Below, in pieces: positions 18,501 to 25,077 of a stretch of 64,000 bases of DNA; the first letter of the stretch is position 1; each line of letters begins with the position of its first letter. The notes beneath the pieces are model-generated. The model searched no databases, was not told where the DNA came from, and was given only the letters and a program-made list of their open reading frames with translations. The position numbers and the translations under genes are program-made. Source of the DNA: JAAZBG01 sp964390065 (GTDB taxonomy: Bacteria; Fibrobacterota; Chitinivibrionia; Chitinivibrionales; Chitinispirillaceae); contig CAYMGX010000002.1 in NCBI GenBank assembly GCA_964390065.1, positions 1 through 64,000 on the forward strand, in the 5' to 3' direction.

Positions 18501-21500
18501 ACTTGTACCAAATGATGCTGCTGCTCAGAAACAGCTTGGTGATATGCTTTACGAAAAGAAAGATGCTCCGGGCGCGATTGCTGCCTATCGTGCTGTAATC
18601 AAAGCAGACCCTGCTGCAAAAGGTTTCCATGGTAAGTATGCAGAACTCGTGATGGCAAGCGGAACAGATGCTGAGATTGTCACTGCACTTACTGGTGCGA
18701 TCGGTGCCGGTGAAGCTGATGTCAGGATGTATACCCGTCTCGGTGATATCTATGTAAAACGCGCAGAGACAATTATTGTTGATAAAAAGAATCCGAAAAA
18801 AGCGGTTCAAAAACAGGAAAATTATGATAAAGCATGCAAGATGTACGAGAATGCATCACAACTTGATCCTAAAAACAATGTTCTGATTACAAAACTGGCT
18901 GATTGTCAGGTAAAAGCGGGAAATGCCAACGCTGCTATTTTGACTTATGAACAGGCGATCGCCATGAATCCGGCAGCAAGTGCTGAATATAAAGCTCTTG
19001 GTGATCTTTACATGAAACAGTCAAAAACAGATCAGGCTGTAAAGGCATACAAAAAGTACCTTGAAAAGAATGCTGATAATACAATCGCAAAACTGATCGG
19101 TAGTCACAGTTTCAAACAGAATAATTACCCTGAAGCTGTCAAGTATCTGGCACTGGTAACCGGTGCAGATGCAGCCACAAAGGAACATCTCAAGCTCTAT
19201 GGGAAAGCATGTTATCTTGCAAAAGATGATTTCAGGGCATATCAGATACTTAAGCAATTGTCAACTATAACTCCGAATGATCCTGATGTGTTTGAGAAAC
19301 TCTATGACGTTGCAGGCAGAGCCGGAACAAAGGATGAGGTACTGACCTATCTCAAGAAACTTCTTACGCTCAAACCAAATGATGCCAAGGGACAGAGAAC
19401 ACTTGGTGACATGCTGTTTGAAACAAAGGATAATGCCGGTGCGCTCAATGCATATCGGGCAGCCCTTAAAGCGGATCCAAAAATTACCGGCATTTACAAA
19501 CGTTATGCAACACTGGTTATGAGCAGCGGCGATGATATCGAAAAGGTAAAGGCGCTTGAGGGTGCAATTGCTGCAAATGAAGCGGATGCGTCAATGTTTG
19601 CAACACTTGCCGGGATCTACAAAAAGCAGAATCAGCTTGTCAAGGCGATCGATCTTTACAATAAAGCATCAAAGGCAGATCCGAAGAATCTTCAGCTTTT
19701 GTCAGATCTCGCAGAAAGTCAGATGAAGAATGGAAACATTGCTGAAGCGACCATGACCTATGAACAGGTTGTTGTCGTAAATCCGGCTGCAAGCAAAGAA
19801 TACAAGATGCTTGGTGATCTTTATGTAAAACAGGGCAAAATGGATCCGGCTGTAAAATCCTATAAGAAGTATCTTGAAAAGAATGCTTCGGACAATGAGA
19901 TTGCAAAAGTTGTTGGAGAAGATGCATATAAAGCAAAGAATTATCCTGAGGCATTGCGTTATTTCGGTATGATTACCGGTAATAATGCAAAGAAGCCGGA
20001 GATTCTCCGGATGTACGCTGATGCAGCCTATCAGGCACAGGATAATCCTAAGGCACTGCGTGTTTATCAGGAACTTTCAACGATTGCTCCAAGTGATCCC
20101 GTCGTATTCAAACGTCTCTATGAGATCAGTCTCAAGGCCGGAGCATCCGAGCAGGCACTTGTAAACCTTAAAAAATATGTAGTGCTTAAACCCGATGATG
20201 CAGATGCGCAGGCTAAACTGGGTGACCTCCTCTATGATCGTAAAGATGATCAGAATGCGCTTGTTGCCTATAGAAGTGCAATTAAAGCTAATCCATCAAT
20301 TAAGGGTATCTACAAAAAATATGTTGAGCTTTCAATGCGCTATGGAACACCGGACGACAAGGCTAAAGTACTTAGTGCTGCAATCGCTGCGGGTGAAGGC
20401 GATTCAAGGATGTATGTACAGCTTGGTGATATCTATAGAGCAGCCGGAAAGTATCAGAATGCAATTCCGATCTACGAAAAGGCATCACAGCTTGATCCGA
20501 AGAATGGTGCTATTCTCAGTTCTCTCGCGTTGTGTCAGTTGAAAACAGGTAATCTCAGTCAGGCTGCTATTACGTATGAACAGGCTATTGCGATGAATCC
20601 TAATGCCAATAAAGAGTATAAAGAGCTTGGAGATCTTTATATGCAGCAGAAAAAGACATCCTCGGCGATTTCTGCTTACAAGAGGTACCTCGAAAAGGGT
20701 AATGCAGATACTGAAATTGCTCTTATTGTTGCAAAAAGTGCCTACGATGCAAAGAATTATCCTGAAGCATTCAAGTTCTTTGTGTATGTAAAGGGTGTCA
20801 ATACTCCTGAATATCATTTGCAATACGGATTGTCAGCTGTTGAAGTCAGGGATTACAAAGTGGCGATATCTGAACTTGAAAAGATCAGAAGTACAAAAGC
20901 TGCAGTGCAATCACGTGATGTCGCCTATAAGGCGCTTGCGCTTGCCTATGAAAAGAGTGGGGATATTAAAACTGCAGCTGAAGTCCTTGATGCCTATGTA
21001 CGACTGCCAGGTGTAAAAGATCCTGATGCAGCGTATCAGCGTGCCGTTGTTTACGAGACAATTAACGCTGCTCAGGCTGTTACAATGTACGAAGAAAACA
21101 CTGTGGCGTATCCGAAGGACTACAGAAACTTTCAGAAACTTGGTATTTATTATGCACGCCAGCCAAATGCTACGGTAAAAGCAACCAAAGCTCTTGAAAA
21201 GTGTGTACAGCTCGTTGATACAATCGGACTTGTCTGGCTTGAACTTGGTACTTTGTATGGGAAACAGTCACGTGATCAGGATATGCTCAATGCGTATCGT
21301 AAGTTCATTGAAGTGGATCCTACTAACGCTGAAGCATGTGCAAGAATCGGTGAAATCCTTTTGACAAGAAAAATGACCGATGATGCGATGGTGTTTCTTG
21401 AAATGGCAAACTCACTAAAGGAAAACGATCCAAAGATCATGACTCTTCTTGCCCGTGGTTACATTATGACAAAACGCAAGTCTGAAGCTGCAAAACTGCT

Positions 21501-22083
21501 TGAGAAAGTTGTTAAGTTGTCAAAGGGTGATATTGATGATGATCTCAGGAGAGTGCTTGCTGATGTGTATATGGAATCAGGTGAGTTTGATAAGGCTGCA
21601 AATGAGTACAAAATTATGCTTGATAAGAAGAAGACCAATGCTGTTTTAAGCAAATATGCAGAGGCTCTTATCGGTTTGGGAAAACTCAATGATGCAGCAA
21701 AAGCAGTTGAAGAGGTTAAAGCAAGTGAACCTGAAAACATTGATGCACACATGGCACTGGGTAAGATTAAGGTTGCTCAGAAGAAGTATGATGAGGCGAT
21801 AGAGACATACAAAGAGATATTGTATATCAACCAGAATTATGCACCGGCACTGTGCGAGCGTGCAAATGTCTATATGATTCAGGGTAAGTATGAATGGGCA
21901 AAAACATTTTATACACGTACACTGAAAGCTGATCCAAGAAATGCAATAGCGCACCTTGGCCTTGCACGAATTGCAAAGAATGAAAAAGACTATACAGGGT
22001 ACACAGATCATCTTGAGAAAGCAAGAAAGCTTGATCCGAATAATAAAGAAATTCTGGATGAGTTAAAATCTGTAAAACGCTGA
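12559..22083 (+). CDS. Giant exported TPR protein with 272-residue super-repeats
   Basis: 3174 residues from the ATG at 12559, chosen because GGAGG at 12547 sits 7 nt upstream and a signal peptide follows (hydrophobic core LQFLMLFLVINVYS); a GTG at 12511 is also in frame. Essentially the whole mature protein is tetratricopeptide repeats (YxxALxYYxxALxLDPxN type). From about residue 560 to 2750 the repeats are organised in a higher-order unit: LGD(M)LY recurs at codons 14401, 15220, 16033, 16903, 17719, 18535, 19402 and 20218. The spacing is 813-819 nt, or 867-870 nt where a 17-18 residue insert occurs. That equals eight 34-residue TPRs. The last 450 residues are ordinary TPRs. Likely a periplasmic or surface solenoid scaffold; function unknown. 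Monocistronic, closed by a strong terminator. Confidence 0.9.
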   Translation: MSAHAAKRSVVCTLQFLMLFLVINVYSDETFKQLFTGGKYADALKYADDKLPIADRDATTWAMLGIANEDQGFVEKALACYMVAMRNDDKNYEAQLGAARVYNKLNQPESAMAIAKKAIAIKETGEASWEFAKAAIALNKAVEAKSALEKVIETDKANIVAAKELGIIHFNAKDYKKAIPAMRSVYDAKADGELALKLGTAYKNVNVPDSAAFFFNESLKDPKSAKPETSIDLARIYYQTEKFADAAKQFSEISQEKLSADDLYKTAVSIEKSSPDDKEKASRFYEAAMVKYGTSTSKDALKSKEMVGRWKLQKRAFKDALDIFTSIQKADPNGKAVPDIFILLADANDGLGDRLKAIQMLERVTASNKDNIDAFARLAELYTKEKQADKAQAIYEKLITVQPNNPKVYLALGENAFKAKKFEDALRHFQKSFTLEQTPRAAEGMMQSAWELKRYDLAQDAAETALHKDPKLREPQVTLAKIHIINSNWAAAIQVIEGLVKLEPNNKTFWEKLASCYEKSNNPDKLAEADKAILNLDKKDVTSRTRYAKYAESKGDDKTAFATYKELAVLTPSNADVFKNLYKISVKLGNQDDAVTYLKKYTAIKPQDAAASKTLGDILFDKKDSTGALAAYQAALTADPGIKGLYKKYAVLMMSRKGQEKELLTVLSNAVKAGEADEEIYSTLGEIHQNNKSYPQAIEMYTKALQLKPQNFEALASLAFCQEKAGKISDAIISYEQAVAMSGSAVKEMKALGDLYWQQNKKDQAVGAFKKYVEKAPTDAKTIRTIGDYEYDKKNYPEAVKYYGMVTGADSKTDDFMLRYGAAVYQTNDLKKATEIFKAIAAANPKNPEPYKTLYEIAKKDSNNAAAAEYLKQYTVLKPNDATALKLLGDNYYELKNNQGALTAYRAVLKSDSTAKGFHKRYVELVNQSGTPDEKIKALSGSIAAGEVEPQMYSQLGNLYKAAGNCQKAIPNLEKASQADPKATDLLLSLAECQAKTGAVDQAILNYEQTLAMMPNAVKEHKVLGDLYTQQKKTEPAIRSYKRYLDLTADNSIAKLVAENSLAAKNYTDAIKYFGMITGEDAKSVPMLTAYGKACLEGQNNEKAIEIYRKLSTLTPQNPDVFKALYDLSMRAGSKDEALQYLKSYTALRSGDAGAQKALGDMLYERKDNAAALNAYRAALKTDPAIKGIYARYAELLMASGGKDEEMIVALNGAIASGEADVKMYMRLGDIYTKRAETIVPTKKTPNVTVQKQESYANACKMYEKASQLDPKDNVLITKLADCQANAGNANAAILSYEQALAMNAAASREYKVLGDLYASQNKNDPAIKNYKKYLEKNSDNVLARKVGDYSFQQKNYADAVKYYGMVSGADAASAGVLKPYGESAYQLKDDMRAYQIYRQLSTLLPNDITVFQRLYELAGRAGTKDETLAYLKKYTSLKPNDATAQKTLGDMLYERKDNAGALNAYRTALKADPAIKGIFARYAELLMNNAGTEAEITTVLNGAIAANEADVKMYVRLGDIYVKQSNFVKAGQMYEKASQLDPKNAALLTSLAESQAKAGNASAAIMTYEQAIAMNPAANREYKSLGDLYTQQKRTESAVSNYKKYLEKSKDDQIAKRVGEAAYNAKNYPEAVRYLGMISGTEGSNVKYLQMYGDACYQQKDDVKAFQVYKQLAAVTPTDASVYRRLYELAGRAGTKDEVSLYLKKYTALNTTDASALKTLGDMLYDTKDFTGSLGAYRAALKADPAIKGIYARYVELLMKNKGTEAEVVTALNGAIGAGEADVTMYKHLGEIYYKQNNFVKAAQMYDKASQLDKKDAALLTLLGESQAKSGNTSAAVLTYEQAIAMNPAASKEYKSLGDMYMQQKREDAAIKNYKKYLEKNADNGLAKQIGAFSMKEKNYPEAVRYYGLVTGADATSVDFLKAYAEASYAAKDDFKSYQIYKQLAQQTPNDAAVFKKLSEIATRAGTKEEVLLYLKKYASLVPNDAAAQKQLGDMLYEKKDAPGAIAAYRAVIKADPAAKGFHGKYAELVMASGTDAEIVTALTGAIGAGEADVRMYTRLGDIYVKRAETIIVDKKNPKKAVQKQENYDKACKMYENASQLDPKNNVLITKLADCQVKAGNANAAILTYEQAIAMNPAASAEYKALGDLYMKQSKTDQAVKAYKKYLEKNADNTIAKLIGSHSFKQNNYPEAVKYLALVTGADAATKEHLKLYGKACYLAKDDFRAYQILKQLSTITPNDPDVFEKLYDVAGRAGTKDEVLTYLKKLLTLKPNDAKGQRTLGDMLFETKDNAGALNAYRAALKADPKITGIYKRYATLVMSSGDDIEKVKALEGAIAANEADASMFATLAGIYKKQNQLVKAIDLYNKASKADPKNLQLLSDLAESQMKNGNIAEATMTYEQVVVVNPAASKEYKMLGDLYVKQGKMDPAVKSYKKYLEKNASDNEIAKVVGEDAYKAKNYPEALRYFGMITGNNAKKPEILRMYADAAYQAQDNPKALRVYQELSTIAPSDPVVFKRLYEISLKAGASEQALVNLKKYVVLKPDDADAQAKLGDLLYDRKDDQNALVAYRSAIKANPSIKGIYKKYVELSMRYGTPDDKAKVLSAAIAAGEGDSRMYVQLGDIYRAAGKYQNAIPIYEKASQLDPKNGAILSSLALCQLKTGNLSQAAITYEQAIAMNPNANKEYKELGDLYMQQKKTSSAISAYKRYLEKGNADTEIALIVAKSAYDAKNYPEAFKFFVYVKGVNTPEYHLQYGLSAVEVRDYKVAISELEKIRSTKAAVQSRDVAYKALALAYEKSGDIKTAAEVLDAYVRLPGVKDPDAAYQRAVVYETINAAQAVTMYEENTVAYPKDYRNFQKLGIYYARQPNATVKATKALEKCVQLVDTIGLVWLELGTLYGKQSRDQDMLNAYRKFIEVDPTNAEACARIGEILLTRKMTDDAMVFLEMANSLKENDPKIMTLLARGYIMTKRKSEAAKLLEKVVKLSKGDIDDDLRRVLADVYMESGEFDKAANEYKIMLDKKKTNAVLSKYAEALIGLGKLNDAAKAVEEVKASEPENIDAHMALGKIKVAQKKYDEAIETYKEILYINQNYAPALCERANVYMIQGKYEWAKTFYTRTLKADPRNAIAHLGLARIAKNEKDYTGYTDHLEKARKLDPNNKEILDELKSVKR
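14401..20217 (+). repeat. 816-nt coding super-repeat (8 TPRs per unit)
   Basis: Seven complete intervals between equivalent LGD codons: 819, 813, 870, 816, 816, 867 and 816 nt; an eighth copy begins at 20218. Units share blocks such as YEKASQLDPKN, YEQAIAMNPAA and YLKKYT. DNA copies differ at many synonymous sites, so these are old duplications and not an assembly collapse. Confidence 0.9.
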
Positions 22084-22102
22084 TAGTTTAAAGAAATGCT
22101 AT

Positions 22103-22145
22103 AAAAAAAAGGTCTGATCAGCAGTTGCTGATCAGACCTTTTTTC
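22103..22145. terminator. Strong bidirectional terminator
   Basis: An AAAAGGTCTGATCAGCA arm pairs perfectly with TGCTGATCAGACCTTTT over a 2-nt loop, with A and T runs on the two sides. It ends the giant TPR gene and, on the minus strand, the LytTR operon. Confidence 0.95.
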
Positions 22146-22187
22146 ATTAATACAAGTAGGATTATAGACAAATCTGGCTGAATTGAT

Positions 22188-22925
22188 TTACATTCTCGAC
22201 AATTCCTTAAATCCGTTTGTACTTACCGGAATTGATGTTCCATTTTTAAGAATTGCTTTATACGAATCTTTGCCGGTATTTTCAAGCTTTGAAAGGTAAT
22301 TAATGTTCAGGATATATGAACGATGTATTCGGCAGAATTGTGACTTGTCAAGAATTGATTCAAGAAAGGAAATCCTTTCCTGTTTGAGATACATCCGTTT
22401 ATCTGTCACAATACCGATATAATCATCCTCAGCTTTAATATAGACAATTTCGTTAACGGGGATGATAAAAATTTCAGGCCCATCCTTGACAAGTATTCGT
22501 GATAGCGGTGCAGCAAGCGTCTTTTGTTCGTCAAGAAACGGATTGTAATCTTTTTTCTGCCGTACACCCGTTTTAATAAATTTGTCAATCGCCTTTTGTA
22601 ATCGTTCGCGTGAAACAGGTTTAAGGACATAATCGATTGCAGACGTTTCAAATGCTTTAAGCGCGTGTTCATCATAGGCGGTAACAAAAACGACCGGCGG
22701 GGCTTGTTCACCTAAAAGCTCAAGAACATCAAACCCGTTTAATCGTGGCATATTGATATCAAGAAACAGCAGATCCGGTTTATATTCCTGTACCGCTGCG
22801 ATTGTTTCAAACCCGTCATTGCAAAGTGCTTTGACAGAGATGGATTGATTTTCACAGAGCAGTGTTTTCAATGTTTCACGGTTATGCTCTTCATCATCTG
22901 CGATAAGTACTTTAATCGGAATCAC
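22188..22925 (-). CDS. LytTR-family response regulator
   Basis: 245-residue LytR/AlgR-type regulator. The receiver domain covers residues 1-120, with acidic D10/D11, phosphoacceptor Asp56 (DLLFLDINMP) and Lys in DYVLKPV. The C-terminal LytTR DNA-binding domain runs from about 140 (VNEIVYIKAEDDYIGI ... FCRIHRSYILNINYL). It overlaps the kinase gene by 4 nt, so it is the output of the LytS-like kinase upstream. Such pairs in other bacteria respond to cell-envelope state; the targets here are unknown. Confidence 0.93.
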   Translation of the reverse strand: MIPIKVLIADDEEHNRETLKTLLCENQSISVKALCNDGFETIAAVQEYKPDLLFLDINMPRLNGFDVLELLGEQAPPVVFVTAYDEHALKAFETSAIDYVLKPVSRERLQKAIDKFIKTGVRQKKDYNPFLDEQKTLAAPLSRILVKDGPEIFIIPVNEIVYIKAEDDYIGIVTDKRMYLKQERISFLESILDKSQFCRIHRSYILNINYLSKLENTGKDSYKAILKNGTSIPVSTNGFKELSRM

Positions 22926-23992
22926 ACGTTCTCCTTTTGTAGTGGAATTGTAATGGTGGCGATGAACCGGGTATCGGTTTTTTCGGTCAGGATTTTTCCT
23001 GAACTACCATACGATGAGTATAAACGTTTGGAGAGTGTTTCGATACCGGTTCCGCTTTTCCTGTTATGTACAATGGTACCGTATACACTATTAGTTACTG
23101 TGGTGGCGATATTGTTATCAGACAATGTTACTGTAACTGTTATATATCCTTTTTGATCAGACGATTCGATACCGTGTTTAATTGCATTTTCGATAAGCGG
23201 CTGTAGTATAAACGGAATACTTTGATAGTCGTTGCACCGGGTATCAATATCCCAGTCGACAGAAAAAGAATCATTACGGCGGAGTAGTTCAACTGCAGTG
23301 TAGTTTTTTGCATGGGCGATCTCTTCTGCAATAGTGACCGTGGTTTTCCTGCTGAACTGCACACTGTATAAAAGAAATTCAGAAAGATACGCAAGTGCTG
23401 CAGATGCTTTTGCAGGCGACTGAGAAATAAGCGATTGCAGCATTGACAAACTGTTAAAGAGAAAATGCGGGTGTATGGTGTTTTTGAGTGCTTTTAATTC
23501 TGCTTCTGCAAGCTGCAATTTGTTGTGAAGAAGTTCTTCTGAAGCAATCCGGTTTTGTTCAACGAAGAGGATTATATAATGTACGAGGATAAAGATTACC
23601 ATCACAAGTGCTACTGATGGCACAACAAATGGCAGTGCTCCTGAAAAATGTTCTGCACTAAACATAAGGGGGAACAATAGTCGCAGTATCGATGCATAGA
23701 TGTACCACAGTGTAAACCAGAGTGTTGTAGATAACAGCATATATAAAAACTGAATTGCTATCACCCTGTAAATGTTTGACCAGTTTGCAGGAAAAAAACG
23801 GCAGACAAAACGTCCTGTTGTTGACAGAATAATGCATGCTGGCAGAGTCGGAAGAATTAAAAGTAACGTAGATAGTATGGGAATGTTGCCGGAGAGTGAA
23901 TAAACAAGCGCACTAAACGCTCCGGCAATAATCCATACGATACATGCTGGAAGAATGAATCTCCATGACATATAAAGTGATTCGGCAATCAA
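22922..23992 (-). CDS. LytS/YehU-type sensor histidine kinase
   Basis: 356 residues. Four hydrophobic membrane segments fill roughly the first 150 residues, followed by a short coiled region and the His_kinase domain. The phosphoacceptor is His174 in TIHPHFLFNSL. The ATP-binding N box is IPFILQPLIENAIKHGIES, with a GTGIETLSKRL G box. No large extracytoplasmic sensor domain exists, so sensing is probably within the membrane or through the LiaF-like partner. Overlaps both neighbours by 4 nt. Confidence 0.92.
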   Translation of the reverse strand: MIAESLYMSWRFILPACIVWIIAGAFSALVYSLSGNIPILSTLLLILPTLPACIILSTTGRFVCRFFPANWSNIYRVIAIQFLYMLLSTTLWFTLWYIYASILRLLFPLMFSAEHFSGALPFVVPSVALVMVIFILVHYIILFVEQNRIASEELLHNKLQLAEAELKALKNTIHPHFLFNSLSMLQSLISQSPAKASAALAYLSEFLLYSVQFSRKTTVTIAEEIAHAKNYTAVELLRRNDSFSVDWDIDTRCNDYQSIPFILQPLIENAIKHGIESSDQKGYITVTVTLSDNNIATTVTNSVYGTIVHNRKSGTGIETLSKRLYSSYGSSGKILTEKTDTRFIATITIPLQKENV

Positions 23993-24738
23993 TTTTTTAC
24001 CTCAATACCGGCAAGGGTAATTGATCCCCTTATGAGCAGTTTTTTTGCCGGTACCGGAACGGTTCGTGTTGTGTTCTCGAATACACCGAGTACCGGATTT
24101 CCTGCATAGGAGACACTCCATGTTTCGGGGATACGCATCTCAATACCGCCAAGAAGGACATTGACATCAATGGTGATCATGTCAACTTCAAAGTTTGCTT
24201 TTGTAAGATCTATTTCACATCCTCCAAAAGAAACCGATATGTGACCGCCTTTAAGTGCCTGACTGCTATATGAATAGTTGCCGCCACTGAGGACAAGTGC
24301 TATTGCAATGGTGTCATCACTTGTTGCATTACTGTTATCGTGCATCAAGTCATCGCTGCTGCAATGTACGAATGCTGTGTGAAATTTTCTTTCAGATTTG
24401 AAAAACGGACGCAGCATTATTTTTAGACCGATAATAATCGGTATTAACGGCCACATCTTATGGAACGGTACAGAAATCAGGTGAAGATAATTCGCCTGAA
24501 AAAGTGCACCGGTAAGGATGAGTACCGGTCCCCAGAAGTAACTGTTTGATGAGCAAGGGAAGATGAGTTTGTAGGTGCCCACGGCGATGAGTATTAGCGG
24601 CCAGAAGTGATGAAGATCAATGTCGTAGGGTAAAAATCCGAGAGATCTTGCAAGAAGGAAAAGCCCGATGGCAATGATTATCGCCCCGGTAACAAACGAT
24701 CGTGGGAAACTGCTCCAACCGTCGTGATGTGTACTCAT
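23989..24738 (-). CDS. LiaF-like membrane protein
   Basis: 249 residues: four hydrophobic segments in the first 110 residues (FVTGAIIIAIGLFLLA, FWPLILIAVGTYKLIF, FWGPVLILTGALF, MWPLIPIIIGLKIML) in the DUF5668/LiaI-LiaF pattern. A soluble beta-rich C-terminal domain follows with the conserved VLLGGIEMRIPETWSV. LiaF proteins inhibit or modulate envelope-stress kinases. It is the first gene of the operon and overlaps the kinase by 4 nt, so a regulatory role on that kinase is likely (inference). AAGGAGT precedes the ATG. Confidence 0.8.
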   Translation of the reverse strand: MSTHHDGWSSFPRSFVTGAIIIAIGLFLLARSLGFLPYDIDLHHFWPLILIAVGTYKLIFPCSSNSYFWGPVLILTGALFQANYLHLISVPFHKMWPLIPIIIGLKIMLRPFFKSERKFHTAFVHCSSDDLMHDNSNATSDDTIAIALVLSGGNYSYSSQALKGGHISVSFGGCEIDLTKANFEVDMITIDVNVLLGGIEMRIPETWSVSYAGNPVLGVFENTTRTVPVPAKKLLIRGSITLAGIEVKN

Positions 24739-25077
24739 GGTATACTCCTTATTAGATAAATAATAAAATCAATCTGCAGTTGCGTTATGCATCATATTTA
24801 AAATATACGACCAGGTAATCGATACGAAAACAGATAATCGGTAAAACGGGTGTTGTTACCGGTGGCTGATCAGTTTCACCCTGATCAGCTCCGTCTCCAT
24901 TCAAGTGATTAATTGGCTTACCCCGTTGACGGTGTATAGATAAGTGGATAGAGTACAGGTGCAGGGTTGAGGGGCTTTCGTTGCTCACAAAAGAACAATG
25001 TATGGTATATCAATTTTTGTGCAGATTGGTTTTTACTATTCAAGTGCAACAGTCAGACTGTACATGGTTGTGTATGG
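24739..25077. other. Intergenic region with a 9-bp inverted repeat
   Basis: No gene is supported. At 24865-24889 a perfect inverted repeat GCTGATCAG-7 nt-CTGATCAGC is seen about 125 bp upstream of the LiaF-like start. It lacks a T run, so it is not a normal terminator and could be an operator. Confidence 0.6.
24865..24889. promoter_or_regulatory. Inverted repeat, possible operator
   Basis: Perfect 9-bp arms GCTGATCAG and CTGATCAGC, 7-nt spacer TTTCACC. The same 9-mer forms the arms of the terminator at the other end of the operon (22113-22134). Confidence 0.4.

Noticed and set aside
14401..20217. Assembly error as the source of the TPR repeats
   Set aside because: Units differ at many positions, including synonymous ones, and the frame stays open throughout; a collapse or mis-join would give near-identical copies or breaks.
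24865..24889. Transcription terminator of the Ig-like lipoprotein gene
   Set aside because: The inverted repeat has no T run on either strand and lies nearly 200 bp beyond the stop codon.
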